64,000 bases of DNA from Pseudomonadota bacterium (GCA_023458055.1 JAEXAW010000078.1:62001-126000); one strand, 5' to 3'; positions 35,225 through 44,606 are shown, counted from the first letter of the stretch. The notes: a model not told the origin generated them from the sequence alone. Translations and numbers: made by a program.

Positions 35225-36370
35225 TCATTTGGCAGGTGTCAGCCGCAACAACCGTCCGTCCTTGCCGTCCTCAAGCAGCCAGATCGCGCCGTCCGGCCCT
35301 TGTTCCACTTCACGGATACGGTTGCCCATATCCCATTGCTCGGCCTTCTTGGCGGCCGTCCCGTCGAGGTCGACACGGATCAAGGCTTGGCCCGATAGCG
35401 CCCCGATGAACGCATCGCCCTTCCACTGAGGGAACAGATTGCCCGAATAAATCATCAGGCTGGAGGGCGAGATGGACGGGTTCCACCAGACTTTGGGCGC
35501 TTCAAAGCCATCGCCGGGCGCATGGTCGGGAATATCCTTGCCATCATAATGCGAGCCGTTGGAGGCCTTGGGCCAGCCATAATTTTTGCCCTGAACAATA
35601 AGATTGACCTCGTCGCCGCCTTGCGGACCCATTTCATTGTCCCACAAATTGCCCGCCGCATCGAAGGCGAGGCCTAGAATATTGCGGTGGCCCATCGACC
35701 AATGTTCGGTCTTGCCGGTCGCAAGATCCATGCGGATGATCTTACCAAGGTCGCTCGCCGTGTCTTGCGCAGGCTCCATCTTTTGCCGTTCGCCTGACGA
35801 GATGAACATATATTTGCCATCGGGGCTGAATGCCATGCGGTGCGAATAATGGCCGCGCCCGGTGACCTTGGGATTTTGCCGCCAGATGATCTTGAGATTG
35901 CTCAAGGAAGCGCTGATGCCGTCCAGTTCCCCCACCGCGAGGTCAGCACTCGCGACCACTGCGCCGCGCGTATCGCCTTCGCCTGCTTCGGCCCAGCTCA
36001 AATAGATGGTGCGGTTGGCACCATTATCAAAACCGGGGCTGAGGACGACATCGCCCAAGCCTCCCTGGCCGCCATAATCGACCTTCGGCACGCCGCTCAC
36101 TGTGGCGGTCTGTTTGCTGTCGAGGTCATAGACTTTGAGCGTGCCGCTCTTTTCGGTCACCAGCACCATATTGCGCCCGGGAAGAAAGGCCATCGCCCAG
36201 GGTTCGTTGAACTTGGCGACCTCGGTTGCGACAAAGGGTTTGGTGGCGCTCGTGCTGGCCGTGTCGCCATTATCTGCCTTGGAGGCCGGCACGGTCGCAT
36301 TGCAGGCCGCGAGTGCGACCGATAAGGCGAGGGCGGCGAGGGGAACGGCAAAGCGCGGGCGGATCATCAA
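35225..36370 (-). CDS. PQQ-dependent sugar dehydrogenase-like lipoprotein
   Basis: A 381-residue member of the glucose/sorbosone dehydrogenase (YliI/Asd) beta-propeller family. An N-terminal lipobox LAAC (Cys about residue 22) places it in the periplasm on a membrane. Signature segments include NEPWAMAFLPGRNMVLVTEK, GGLGDVVLSPGF, GHYSHRMAFSPDGKYMF with its conserved His, MGHRNILGLAFD, and NYGWPKAS. These proteins oxidise aldose sugars with pyrroloquinoline quinone; the real substrate is unknown. It is divergent from rimP across a 190-base gap. Confidence 0.87.
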   Translation of the reverse strand: MMIRPRFAVPLAALALSVALAACNATVPASKADNGDTASTSATKPFVATEVAKFNEPWAMAFLPGRNMVLVTEKSGTLKVYDLDSKQTATVSGVPKVDYGGQGGLGDVVLSPGFDNGANRTIYLSWAEAGEGDTRGAVVASADLAVGELDGISASLSNLKIIWRQNPKVTGRGHYSHRMAFSPDGKYMFISSGERQKMEPAQDTASDLGKIIRMDLATGKTEHWSMGHRNILGLAFDAAGNLWDNEMGPQGGDEVNLIVQGKNYGWPKASNGSHYDGKDIPDHAPGDGFEAPKVWWNPSISPSSLMIYSGNLFPQWKGDAFIGALSGQALIRVDLDGTAAKKAEQWDMGNRIREVEQGPDGAIWLLEDGKDGRLLRLTPAK

Positions 36371-36560
36371 AATACTCCTTTTGGCGGGTCCTGACTCTGG
36401 GGTCAGGAACGATTACCGCACAAACGCTTGCGCTTGGCAAGAGTTGCGCCTATATCGCCCCTGTTCTCTCGACATCGTTAGCGACGTTGGGGTCGGGGCC
36501 AAAAGGCTTCCGGCGCTAAAGCCCTATGCGAAGAGATTGCTTGATTTGAAGGATTTGCGT

Positions 36561-37130
36561 TTGACCGACATGGAACAGATTGTGGCGCTGGTGGAGCCCG
36601 AAGCGGAAGCGCTCGGATTCGATCTGGTGCGCGTGATGCTGTTCGGGTCGGACGATGAACGCACGCTCCAGATCATGGCCGAGCGCCCCGATACGCGCCA
36701 GCTGACGATTGACGATTGCGCGCAATTATCGCGCCGCATTTCGGATAAGCTGGATGCGCTGGAAGAAGCGGGCAAGGATCCGGTCGAAGGCGCGTACCGG
36801 CTTGAGGTGTCCTCGCCGGGGATCGACCGTCCGCTGACAAGGGCTAAGGATTATACCGACTGGGCCGGGCATGAAGCCAAGATCACGCTCACCGAAAAGC
36901 TTGACGGGCGGCTGCGCTTTAATGGCACCATCCTCGGCATGGACGATGAAGGCATGGTCGCCGTGACCGACCGCGAGGGCGTGACCCACGGCATTCCGTT
37001 CGCCGCGATTGATAATGCCAAGTTGGTGCTCACCGACAAGTTGATCGCCGCTACTGTGCCGCTCGCGGCTGAGGGCGCGGACGAAGAAGAAATTGAAGAC
37101 GAACTTTCAGACGAAGAAGGACAGGACTGA
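36561..37130 (+). CDS. rimP: Ribosome maturation factor RimP
   Basis: Small-subunit assembly factor of 189 residues. A TTG start at 36561 is chosen: GAAGGA ends 7 bases before it, and it gives the N-terminal length expected from sphingomonad homologues, whereas the ATG at 36570 would lie 16 bases from that site. Signatures are VEPEAEALGFDLVRV, DDCAQLSRRISDKLD and YRLEVSSPGIDRPLT. The C-terminus is acidic. The stop overlaps the nusA start (TGATGG). Confidence 0.92.
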   Translation: MTDMEQIVALVEPEAEALGFDLVRVMLFGSDDERTLQIMAERPDTRQLTIDDCAQLSRRISDKLDALEEAGKDPVEGAYRLEVSSPGIDRPLTRAKDYTDWAGHEAKITLTEKLDGRLRFNGTILGMDDEGMVAVTDREGVTHGIPFAAIDNAKLVLTDKLIAATVPLAAEGADEEEIEDELSDEEGQD

Positions 37131-38767
37131 TGGCCAACGCCATTTCTGCAAACAAGGCCGAGTTGCTTGCGATTGCGAACGCGGTTGCGACCGAAAAGAT
37201 GATCGACAAGGCGATTGTCATCGAGGCGATGGAAGAAGCGATCCAGCGCGCGGCGCGCGCCCGCTTTGGCCAGGAAAATGACATTCGTGCGAAACTCGAC
37301 CCGATGACCGGCGACCTGCGCTTGTGGCGCGTCGTGGAAGTGGTCGAGCAGGTCGATGACTATTTCAAACAGGTCGATCTGAAGCAGGCGGAAAAGCTGC
37401 AGCCCGGTGCCGCTGTTGGTGACTTCATCGTTGACCCGCTGCCCGCCATCGATCTTGGCCGCATCGACGCCCAGTCGGCAAAGCAGGTAATCTTCCAGAA
37501 GGTCCGCGATGCTGAACGCGAACGCCAATATGAAGAATTCAAGGACCGCGTGGGCGAAATCATCACCGGCGTCGTCAAGTCGGTCGAGTTCGGCCATGTC
37601 GTCGTCAATCTGGGCCGCGCCGAAGGTGTGATCCGCCGCGACCAGCAAATCCCGCGCGAGGTCGCGCGCGTCGGCGACCGCGTCCGCGCGATTGTCTTGA
37701 ACGTGCGCCGCGAAAACCGGGGCCCGCAGATTTTCTTGAGCCGCGCGCACCCCGAATTCATGAAAAAGCTGTTCGCACAGGAAGTCCCCGAAATTTACGA
37801 TGGCATCATCGAAATCAAGGCCGCCGCGCGCGATCCGGGCAGCCGCGCCAAGATTGGCGTGATCAGCCATGATTCGAGCATCGACCCGGTCGGCGCCTGC
37901 GTCGGCATGAAGGGCAGCCGCGTTCAGGCGGTGGTGCAGGAAATGCAGGGCGAAAAGATCGACATCATCCCCTGGTCGGAAGACACCGCGACCTTTGTGG
38001 TCAACGCGCTCCAGCCCGCCACCGTCGCCCGCGTGGTGATCGACGAGGATGAAGGCCGCATCGAGGTCGTCGTTCCCGACGATCAGCTGAGCCTCGCCAT
38101 CGGTCGTCGCGGCCAGAATGTGCGGCTTGCCTCGCAGCTGACGAGCTCGGCCATCGACATCATGACCGAAGCCGATGCGAGCGACAAGCGCCAGAAGGAA
38201 TTCGTCGCGCGTTCGGAAATGTTCCAGAATGAACTCGACGTCGATGAAACGCTGGCGCAGCTGCTGGTCGCCGAAGGCTTCGGCGAACTGGAAGAAGTCG
38301 CTTATGTGTCGCCCGAAGAATTGTCGGGCATCGAAGGTTTCGACGAAGAACTGGCCGCCGAATTGCAGAGCCGGGCGCAGGAAGCGCTCGACCGCCGCGA
38401 AGAAGCGTTCCGCACCGAACGGCGCGAACTCGGCGTCGAAGATGCGCTGGCCGACATGCCGCACCTCACCGAAGCGATGCTGGTGACGCTCGGCAAGGCG
38501 GGCATCAAGACGCTCGACGATCTCGCTGACCTTGCGACCGACGAATTGGTGCAAAAGCGCCGCGTCGATCCGCGCCGCCGCGACAATGCGCGCACCGAAC
38601 GGCCGGAAGACCGCGCGGGTGTGCTGGCCGAGTATGGCCTGTCGGACGAGCAGGGCAACGAAATCATCATGGCTGCGCGCCAGCACTGGTTCGAAGACGA
38701 TGACGCCTCCGCGTCGGGGGACGAACCAGCCAGTGAGGAGGCCGCCGATGCGGAAACCTCACAATGA
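37130..38767 (+). CDS. nusA: Transcription termination/antitermination factor NusA
   Basis: A 545-residue NusA that binds RNA polymerase and nascent RNA. The order is N-terminal polymerase-binding domain (1-130), S1 domain (about 140-205, with VKSVEFGHVVVNLGRAEGVI), two KH domains (about 230-350, with DPVGACVGMKGSRVQAVV), then two helix-hairpin-helix acidic repeats (about 375-520) and a Glu/Ala-rich tail. The extra C-terminal repeats are usual in alphaproteobacteria. It is coupled to rimP and overlaps ylxR by 20 bases. Confidence 0.96.
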   Translation: MANAISANKAELLAIANAVATEKMIDKAIVIEAMEEAIQRAARARFGQENDIRAKLDPMTGDLRLWRVVEVVEQVDDYFKQVDLKQAEKLQPGAAVGDFIVDPLPAIDLGRIDAQSAKQVIFQKVRDAERERQYEEFKDRVGEIITGVVKSVEFGHVVVNLGRAEGVIRRDQQIPREVARVGDRVRAIVLNVRRENRGPQIFLSRAHPEFMKKLFAQEVPEIYDGIIEIKAAARDPGSRAKIGVISHDSSIDPVGACVGMKGSRVQAVVQEMQGEKIDIIPWSEDTATFVVNALQPATVARVVIDEDEGRIEVVVPDDQLSLAIGRRGQNVRLASQLTSSAIDIMTEADASDKRQKEFVARSEMFQNELDVDETLAQLLVAEGFGELEEVAYVSPEELSGIEGFDEELAAELQSRAQEALDRREEAFRTERRELGVEDALADMPHLTEAMLVTLGKAGIKTLDDLADLATDELVQKRRVDPRRRDNARTERPEDRAGVLAEYGLSDEQGNEIIMAARQHWFEDDDASASGDEPASEEAADAETSQ

Positions 38768-39467
38768 GCGCGTAAGCACTACGGAAATCGCGAATAAGCG
38801 CGGGGGCCATGTTCCCGAGCGCAAATGCATCCTTTCGGGGGAGCATGACGCGCGCACCAACCTCATCCGGCTCGCCATCGGGCCGGAAGGGCAGGTGGCA
38901 CCCGACGTGCGGGCCAAGGCGCCGGGGCGGGGGGCGTGGATCGGCGTTACCAAGGCCGAACTCACCGAGGCGCAGGCCAAGGGCAAGCTTAAAGGTGCGC
39001 TCGCCCGCGCGTTCAAAGGCGCGGCGCTGAGCATCCCCGAAAGTCTCGCGGATGACATCGCAACGCAGCTTGAGCGGTTAACGCTCGACCGGCTGGGTCT
39101 TGAAGCGCGCGCCGGAAACCTCATATCGGGGGCCGAGAAAATCGATGCCGCTTGCCGCTCCGGGCAGGTTGCATTGCTGCTCCACGCCGCCGATGCAAGC
39201 GAGGATGGCCGCAAGAAACGCGACCAAAGCTGGCGGGTTGGTGAAGACAAGGAAGGCACGGGCCTCGGCGGAACCATCTTGCCGGTGGACCGCGGCCCCC
39301 TTTCTGTGGCATTGGGGCGCGATAATGCGGTGCATGTGGCGATTACGGATCGCGGTGCCGCTGACCGGATTTTGTCGGCGCTCAATCGCTGGCAGTTTTA
39401 CATCGGATGCGATACAGGCGCGGGCGGCGGTGACGGAAATCCGTCAAGGCCGGTTCCCAGCGGTTGA
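38748..39467 (+). CDS. YlxR-family RNA-binding protein with L7Ae-like C-terminal domain
   Basis: A 239-residue protein. The ATG at 38748 follows GTGAGGAG and overlaps the nusA end by 20 bases. The N-terminal YlxR domain (about 15-95) has the motif PERKCILSGEHDARTNLIRL. The C-terminal part (about 105-205) resembles the L7Ae/ribosomal protein fold (NLISGAEKIDAACRSGQVALLL). It contains a Gly-rich tail. This fusion between nusA and infB is typical of alphaproteobacteria; the exact role is unknown. Confidence 0.88.
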   Translation: MRKPHNERVSTTEIANKRGGHVPERKCILSGEHDARTNLIRLAIGPEGQVAPDVRAKAPGRGAWIGVTKAELTEAQAKGKLKGALARAFKGAALSIPESLADDIATQLERLTLDRLGLEARAGNLISGAEKIDAACRSGQVALLLHAADASEDGRKKRDQSWRVGEDKEGTGLGGTILPVDRGPLSVALGRDNAVHVAITDRGAADRILSALNRWQFYIGCDTGAGGGDGNPSRPVPSG

Positions 39468-39561
39468 CGGGCAGAGATTGGCAGGCGGGATATAATCCGC
39501 TGGTCAGGGATTTTGCCTCCAAGAGAATTTGATCGAAGATAAAGAAGCAAGCAGGAATTAG

Positions 39562-42072
39562 ATGAGCGACGACACCAATAAACCGACCCTGGGACGCAAA
39601 CCGCTGGGCCTCAAGCGCACCGTGGAAACCGGACAAGTGCAGCAACAGTTCAGCCATGGCCGCAAGAATACGGTCGTGGTCGAGGTGAAGAAAAAGCGCG
39701 TCTTCGGCAAACCCGGTGAAGCAGCGCCTGCGCCTCAGGCCGCGCCCGAACCCGTGGTCGAAGCGCCCAAGCCCGCTGCCCCCGCGCCTGCGCCCAAGCC
39801 GCGCATCAGCGAGACCGAACAGGTATTGTCGCGCAAGGAAATGCAGGAAAAGCTGCTGCGCGAAGCGGAAGAAGCCCGCCTCGCTTCGGCCGAAGAAGCG
39901 CGCCGCCGCGAAGAGCAGGAGCGTCTCCAGTCCGCCGAAGAGGAAAAGCGCCGCGCCGAGGAAAATCGCAAGGCCGAGGAAGACGCGCGCAAGGCTGCCG
40001 AAGAGGAAGCCAAAAAGCCTGCGGCGGAACCCAAGCCGGCTCCGGTTGAAGAAACCGCTGAAGAAGAGCCCGCCCGCGGCAGCACCGAACGCTTCCCGCC
40101 CGCGCGCAAATTCACGCCGGTCGAAGCGCCCAAGCGCCCCGAACAGCCCAAAGCCAACCGCAACCGTGGCGGCGATGATCGCCGTCAGGGCAAGCTCACC
40201 GTCACCCGTGCGCTCGACGAAGGCGATGGCGGCGCGCGGGCGCGCTCGCTGGCGGCGCTCAAGCGTGCACGTGAAAAGGAACGCCGCGCCCATATGGGTC
40301 CCGCCGGTCCGCGCGAAAAGCAGGTGCGCGACGTGGTCGTGCCCGAAGCGATCACGGTGCAGGAACTTGCCAACCGCATGGCCGAAAAGGGTGCCGATCT
40401 CGTCAAAGCCCTGTTCAAAATGGGCATGATGGTGACGGTCAACCAGACCATCGATGCGGATACCGCAGAATTGCTGGTGACCGAATTCGGCCACAATATC
40501 ACCCGCGTTTCGGAAGCCGATATCGACATCGACCATGAAACTGACGTCGATGCGCCCGAAACCTTGAAGGAACGTCCGCCGGTCGTGACCATCATGGGCC
40601 ATGTCGACCACGGCAAGACCTCGCTCCTCGACGCGCTGCGCGGTGCCAATGTGCAATCGGGCGAAGCGGGCGGGATTACCCAGCATATCGGGTCCTACCA
40701 GATCAAGACCAAGGATGGTCATGTGATCACCTTCCTTGATACGCCGGGCCACGAAGCCTTTACCGAAATGCGCGCGCGCGGTGCCAATATCACCGACATC
40801 GTCGTGCTGGTGGTGGCCGCCGATGACGGCCTGATGCCGCAGACGGTGGAAGCCATCAACCACACCAAGGCGGCTGGCGTCCCCATGATTGTCGCAATCA
40901 ACAAGATCGACAAGGATGGTGCCAACCCGCAAAAGGTGCGCGAACGCCTGCTCGAACATGAAGTCATCGTCGAGGCGATGTCGGGTGAGGTGCAGGACGT
41001 CGAGGTTTCGGCCAAGACCAAGCAGGGCCTCGATGAGCTGATCGAGAAGATTGCGCTGCAGGCGGAAATTCTCGAGCTTAAATCAAACCCCGACCGCGCC
41101 GCCGAAGGCACCGTGATCGAAGCCAAGCTCGACAAGGGCCGCGGCGCGGTTGCAACGATCCTCGTGCGCCGTGGCACGCTCAAGGTCGGCGACATCTTCG
41201 TCGTCGGTACCGAAAGTGGTCGTGTCCGCGCGATGATCAACGACAAGGGTCAGCAGGTCAAGGAAGCGGGCCCCTCGCTCCCGGTCGAAGTGCTGGGTCT
41301 TGGCGGTGTGCCGATGGCGGGTGAAACGCTGACTGTGGTTGAAAATGAATCGCGTGCGCGTGAAGTTGCGGCCTATCGTCAGGAACAGGCGATGCTGAAG
41401 CGCACAACCTCGGCCCCCGCCAGCCTTGAAAATATGTTCTCGGCGCTGAAGCAGACGACGATGGAATATCCGGTCGTGGTCAAGGCGGACGTGCAAGGGT
41501 CGGTCGAAGCGATCGTCAATGCGCTCAACAAGTTGTCAACCGACGAAATCCGCGTGCGCGTGCTCCATTCAGGGGTCGGCGCGATTACCGAAAGCGATGT
41601 GACGCTGGCTTCGGCCTCGAACGCGCCGATCATCGGCTTCAATGTGCGCCCCAATGCCAAGGCGCGCGAGGTGATCGAACGCAACAAGGTGCGGCTCAAA
41701 TATTTCGATGTAATCTATCACCTGACCGAAGACATCGCCAAGGAAATGGCGGGCGAACTGGGTCCGGAAATCATCGAAACGGTCGTTGGCCGCGCCGAGA
41801 TCAAGGAAATCTTCAACGCCGGCAAGAAGGACAAGGCGGCGGGTCTCCTCGTCACCGATGGCTATATCAAGAAGGGCATCCATGCCCGCGTTACGCGCGA
41901 CGATGTGATCATTTCGAAGACGACCATCGCCTCGCTGCGCCGCTTCAAGGATGACGTCGCTGAAGTGCGCGCGGGGCTTGAATGCGGTGTGGTGCTGGAA
42001 GGCACCAACGACATCAAGCCGGGCGATACGCTCGAGGTGTTCGAGGTCGAGGAACGCGCGCGCACGCTGTAA
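39562..42072 (+). CDS. infB: Translation initiation factor IF-2
   Basis: GTPase of 836 residues that brings initiator tRNA to the 30S subunit. A long charged, Ala/Glu/Arg-rich N-terminal region (about 45-250) precedes an IF2_N segment (TVQELANRMAEKGADLVKAL). The GTPase domain starts near residue 335 with G1 GHVDHGKTS, G3 DTPGHEAF and G4 NKID. Domains II, III and IV follow, ending DTLEVFEVEERARTL. It belongs to the rimP-nusA-ylxR cluster, but rbfA is not directly downstream, as five open frames (thioesterase, VOC, toxin, antitoxin, then rbfA) follow. Confidence 0.97.
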   Translation: MSDDTNKPTLGRKPLGLKRTVETGQVQQQFSHGRKNTVVVEVKKKRVFGKPGEAAPAPQAAPEPVVEAPKPAAPAPAPKPRISETEQVLSRKEMQEKLLREAEEARLASAEEARRREEQERLQSAEEEKRRAEENRKAEEDARKAAEEEAKKPAAEPKPAPVEETAEEEPARGSTERFPPARKFTPVEAPKRPEQPKANRNRGGDDRRQGKLTVTRALDEGDGGARARSLAALKRAREKERRAHMGPAGPREKQVRDVVVPEAITVQELANRMAEKGADLVKALFKMGMMVTVNQTIDADTAELLVTEFGHNITRVSEADIDIDHETDVDAPETLKERPPVVTIMGHVDHGKTSLLDALRGANVQSGEAGGITQHIGSYQIKTKDGHVITFLDTPGHEAFTEMRARGANITDIVVLVVAADDGLMPQTVEAINHTKAAGVPMIVAINKIDKDGANPQKVRERLLEHEVIVEAMSGEVQDVEVSAKTKQGLDELIEKIALQAEILELKSNPDRAAEGTVIEAKLDKGRGAVATILVRRGTLKVGDIFVVGTESGRVRAMINDKGQQVKEAGPSLPVEVLGLGGVPMAGETLTVVENESRAREVAAYRQEQAMLKRTTSAPASLENMFSALKQTTMEYPVVVKADVQGSVEAIVNALNKLSTDEIRVRVLHSGVGAITESDVTLASASNAPIIGFNVRPNAKAREVIERNKVRLKYFDVIYHLTEDIAKEMAGELGPEIIETVVGRAEIKEIFNAGKKDKAAGLLVTDGYIKKGIHARVTRDDVIISKTTIASLRRFKDDVAEVRAGLECGVVLEGTNDIKPGDTLEVFEVEERARTL

Positions 42073-42136
42073 CAAGCGGCGCGGGCGGGTCCGGACGGGC
42101 CCGGACTCTGGCCGGTTTCGTAAACGGGAGCGGGAC

Positions 42137-42544
42137 ATGGATTTCGGCAAGTTCGCAAAAACTGCTTATGGCGATCTGATCCAGTCCGAAGTGCTCGACT
42201 ATGATGTCGAGACCGGCACCTCGCGCATGCGCTTCGTCGCGCCTGAACTGTTCTGCTCGCCGCGCGGGGTGTTGCAGGGCGGGTTCGTCGCGGCGTTCAT
42301 CGACGATGTGATCGGGCTACCGGTGCTGGTTAAATCCGGCGCGACGCTGGTGCCGATCACGCTCGAACTCAGCATCAGCTATTTGCGCCCCGTCAAACCC
42401 GGCGTGCTGATCGGAACCTCGCGCATCGTCAAAATGGGGCGGAGCATTGCTTTCCTCGAAGCGGAATTGGCGGCAGAAAACGGGGAGTTGGTTGCGAAGG
42501 CGACGACCACCGTGTCGCTGCAGCCGATTGCGGGGAAGGAATAA
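42137..42544 (+). CDS. PaaI-family thioesterase (hotdog fold)
   Basis: A 135-residue acyl-CoA thioesterase-like protein. GGGAGCGGG precedes the ATG. The pattern RFVAPELFCSPRGVLQGGFV, with the hotdog-type G-G-x-x-A-A-F-I-D region after it, then LVPITLELSISYLRPV is typical of 4HBT/PaaI proteins. The substrate is not predictable. It lies 65 bases after infB in the same direction. Confidence 0.82.
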   Translation: MDFGKFAKTAYGDLIQSEVLDYDVETGTSRMRFVAPELFCSPRGVLQGGFVAAFIDDVIGLPVLVKSGATLVPITLELSISYLRPVKPGVLIGTSRIVKMGRSIAFLEAELAAENGELVAKATTTVSLQPIAGKE

Positions 42545-42548
42545 GGCG

Positions 42549-42914
42549 GTGGCGTTCAGCGCCCCCATCCCCATCCTGCGCAGCTTCGATGAGGCCAAGA
42601 CCAGGGAGTTCTACATCGACTTCCTCGGATTCACGGGGGAGTTCGAACATCGTTTAGAACCCGGAACGCCGCTCTATATGGGCGTGCGCAAGGGAGACTG
42701 TGTTCTGCACCTCAGCGAACATTTCGGCGATGGCTCGCCGGGAGCCGCGCTGCGCATCCAGGTCCCGGACGTGGCGGCATATATGGCAGAACTGCGCGCT
42801 AAATCCTACCGTCACGCCCGCCCCGGCGAGCCGCAACTGATGGAATGGGGCACGCGTGACATTGTCATCCAGGACCCCAGCGGCAATCGACTTTGCTTTT
42901 ATTCTATCCAATAA
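42549..42914 (+). CDS. VOC-superfamily (glyoxalase/bleomycin-resistance type) protein
   Basis: A 121-residue protein. The GTG at 42549 follows the thioesterase stop by 4 bases and gives VAFSAPIPILRSFDEAKTRE. A family pattern is FYIDFLGFTGEFEHRLEPG and, at the end, DIVIQDPSGNRLCFY, with a metal-ligand-like Glu/His set not complete enough to name an enzyme. It resembles the glyoxalase superfamily proteins that bind bleomycin-like compounds. Its stop overlaps the palindrome of the toxin-antitoxin unit. Confidence 0.78.
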   Translation: MAFSAPIPILRSFDEAKTREFYIDFLGFTGEFEHRLEPGTPLYMGVRKGDCVLHLSEHFGDGSPGAALRIQVPDVAAYMAELRAKSYRHARPGEPQLMEWGTRDIVIQDPSGNRLCFYSIQ

Positions 42915-42930
42915 TTACGATTATCGTAAT
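42914..42930. promoter_or_regulatory. Palindrome ATTACGAT-T-ATCGTAAT, probable toxin-antitoxin operator
   Basis: Perfect 8-bp arms around one central base, 42 bases before the toxin start codon. The region is AT-rich, unlike its neighbours. Xre-type antitoxins usually repress their own operon through such palindromes. A partial second copy (ATACGAATAAT) follows at 42949-42959. Confidence 0.65.
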
Positions 42931-42971
42931 AATGGCTTGCCGATTCTATACGAATAATCTAGGCCAAGTGT

Positions 42972-43211
42972 ATGGAAATCCGGTTCTCGAAGACGGCCAT
43001 GCGCGCTCTATTGCGGTCGGATAAGCGTCAAATTCTGAGACAGAAAATTGAAGAGTTAGCGCGTGATCCGGAAACGCTACGAGCCAACATCATTCGCTTG
43101 CAGGGACGGGAAGACTATCGTTTGCGCGTGCAGGATTGGCGCGTGATCTTTCGCATTGAAGACGATATCGTCTGGATTGATGATATCAGTCCGCGCGGAT
43201 CGGTTTATTAG
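42972..43211 (+). CDS. RelE/ParE-family toxin
   Basis: A 79-residue protein with the RelE fold pattern: an N-terminal helix pair, then LQGREDYRLRVQDWRVIFRI and a C-terminal IDDISPRGSVY. RelE-type toxins cut mRNA on the ribosome. The toxin gene precedes the antitoxin gene, the order seen in HigBA-like modules. GC content is lower than in the flanking housekeeping genes, suggesting transfer. Confidence 0.85.
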   Translation: MEIRFSKTAMRALLRSDKRQILRQKIEELARDPETLRANIIRLQGREDYRLRVQDWRVIFRIEDDIVWIDDISPRGSVY

Positions 43212-43220
43212 GATAAGTTT

Positions 43221-43595
43221 ATGACGGTACAATTCATCGAAATCGACGGAAAAAAGGCCGCAATTTTGCCGATCGCCGATTATAATCGTTTGGTTGCAAT
43301 TGCAGAGGACCAGTTAGACGCGGCCCAAGCAGAAGCAGCGACAGCACGTCGGATTGCTGGCGAGGAATATGTTCCCGCAGAACTCGTCGACAAAATCATG
43401 AATGGCGAAGCGCCGCTGCGTGTATGGCGCAATTATAGGGGCATGACGATAAAGCAGCTCGCCGATGCCACTGGTGCGCGCGAGGCAACAATTTCCGAAA
43501 TTGAAAATGGCAAGGCACAAGGCAAGCCCGTTTTGTGGCGTGCTATGGCTGATACGCTTGACGTGTCGGTCGACGATATTTTTCCTGAGAACTGA
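43221..43595 (+). CDS. Xre-family antitoxin with Phd-like N-terminus
   Basis: A 124-residue protein that should neutralise the RelE-type toxin encoded 9 bases upstream. The N-terminus (FIEIDGKKAAILPIADYNRL) resembles Phd/YefM antitoxins; the C-terminal part (about 68-120) is an Xre helix-turn-helix (YRGMTIKQLADATGAREATI, then SEIENGKAQGKP). It probably represses the operon through the palindrome at 42914-42930. Confidence 0.83.
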   Translation: MTVQFIEIDGKKAAILPIADYNRLVAIAEDQLDAAQAEAATARRIAGEEYVPAELVDKIMNGEAPLRVWRNYRGMTIKQLADATGAREATISEIENGKAQGKPVLWRAMADTLDVSVDDIFPEN

Positions 43596-43599
43596 AATA

Positions 43600-44016
43600 A
43601 TGGCCCGTCATAACGATATATCTCCCGAAGGCCGCTCGGTGCGTGTGCTGCGCGTGGGCGAACAGGTGCGGCATATTTTGTCGGAAATTCTCATGCGCGG
43701 GGACGTGCATGATGATGTGCTCGCGAAGCATCAGGTTTCGGTCACCGAAGTACGCATGTCACCCGATCTGCGCCACGCCACCGTGTTTGTGAAGCCGCTG
43801 CTTGGCAAGGATGAAGAGGCGGTGCTGAAGGCCTTGCGCACCAACACCGCCTATCTCCAGCGCGAGGTCGCAACGCGGGTGAAGATGAAATATGCGGCAA
43901 AACTCAAATTCCTCGCGGACGAAAGTTTCGATGAAGGCACGCATATTGACCAGCTTTTGCGCGACCCCAAAGTGGCGCGGGATTTGGCTGCTGACGAAGG
44001 CGATGAATCGCTTTAA
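43600..44016 (+). CDS. rbfA: Ribosome-binding factor A
   Basis: A 138-residue 30S maturation factor. The ATG at 43600 follows the antitoxin stop by 4 bases; longer frames upstream lie within the antitoxin gene. The pattern RVLRVGEQVRHILSEIL, then VTEVRMSPDLRHATVFVKPL and LKFLADESFDEGTHIDQLL, identifies RbfA. In related genomes it usually follows infB; here a toxin-antitoxin unit and two enzymes intervene. Confidence 0.93.
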   Translation: MARHNDISPEGRSVRVLRVGEQVRHILSEILMRGDVHDDVLAKHQVSVTEVRMSPDLRHATVFVKPLLGKDEEAVLKALRTNTAYLQREVATRVKMKYAAKLKFLADESFDEGTHIDQLLRDPKVARDLAADEGDESL

Positions 44017-44027
44017 GAGCGTCGGCC

Positions 44028-44606
44028 ATGGCCAAACTCTATTTCTACTACAGCTCGATGAATGCGGGAAAATCGACCACTTTGTTGCAGGCCGATTTCA
44101 ATTATCGCGAGCGGGGCATGCGGACGATGTTGTGGACCGCGGCGCTCGATGATCGCTACGAGGCGGGGTTCATCACCTCGCGCATCGGCTTGCAGGCGAG
44201 CGCGCATTTATTTGAGCCGAACACCGATCTCTATGCGCGTGTGACGGAGCATGTGGCGAACGATGGCCCGCTCGCCTGTGTGCTCGTGGATGAAGCGCAA
44301 TTCCTCACCAAGCCACAAGTGTTCCAGCTGGCGCGGCTGGCGGATGAAGCCAATATTCCGGTGCTGGCTTATGGTCTCAGAACCGATTTTCAGGGCGAAC
44401 TATTCCCCGGGAGCGCCGCGCTCCTCGGTATCGCCGACAGCCTCGTCGAACTGAAGGCCGTGTGTCATTGCGGGCGCAAGGCCACCATGAACCTGCGCGT
44501 CGATGTGCAGGGCAAGGCGGTGAAGCAGGGCGCGCAAACCGAAGTCGGCGGCAATGACCGCTATGATGCGCTCTGCCGCAAACATTTCATGGAGGCCCTG
44601 CAATGA
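44028..44606 (+). CDS. tdk: Thymidine kinase
   Basis: A 192-residue type II thymidine kinase that phosphorylates thymidine with ATP in nucleotide salvage. The P-loop is SSMNAGKST near residue 10. The VDEAQFL box is the metal/substrate site, and the lasso region and zinc ribbon (Cys-His-Cys-Gly near residue 146 and CRKHF at the end) are present. The start is 12 bases after rbfA. The stop overlaps the next gene. Confidence 0.95.
   Translation: MAKLYFYYSSMNAGKSTTLLQADFNYRERGMRTMLWTAALDDRYEAGFITSRIGLQASAHLFEPNTDLYARVTEHVANDGPLACVLVDEAQFLTKPQVFQLARLADEANIPVLAYGLRTDFQGELFPGSAALLGIADSLVELKAVCHCGRKATMNLRVDVQGKAVKQGAQTEVGGNDRYDALCRKHFMEALQ

Noticed and set aside
36851..38686. 611-codon minus-strand frame.
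   Set aside because: Antisense to rimP/nusA.
39382..40959. 525-codon minus-strand frame with Phe/Gly-rich sequence.
   Set aside because: Antisense to infB; no recognisable domain.
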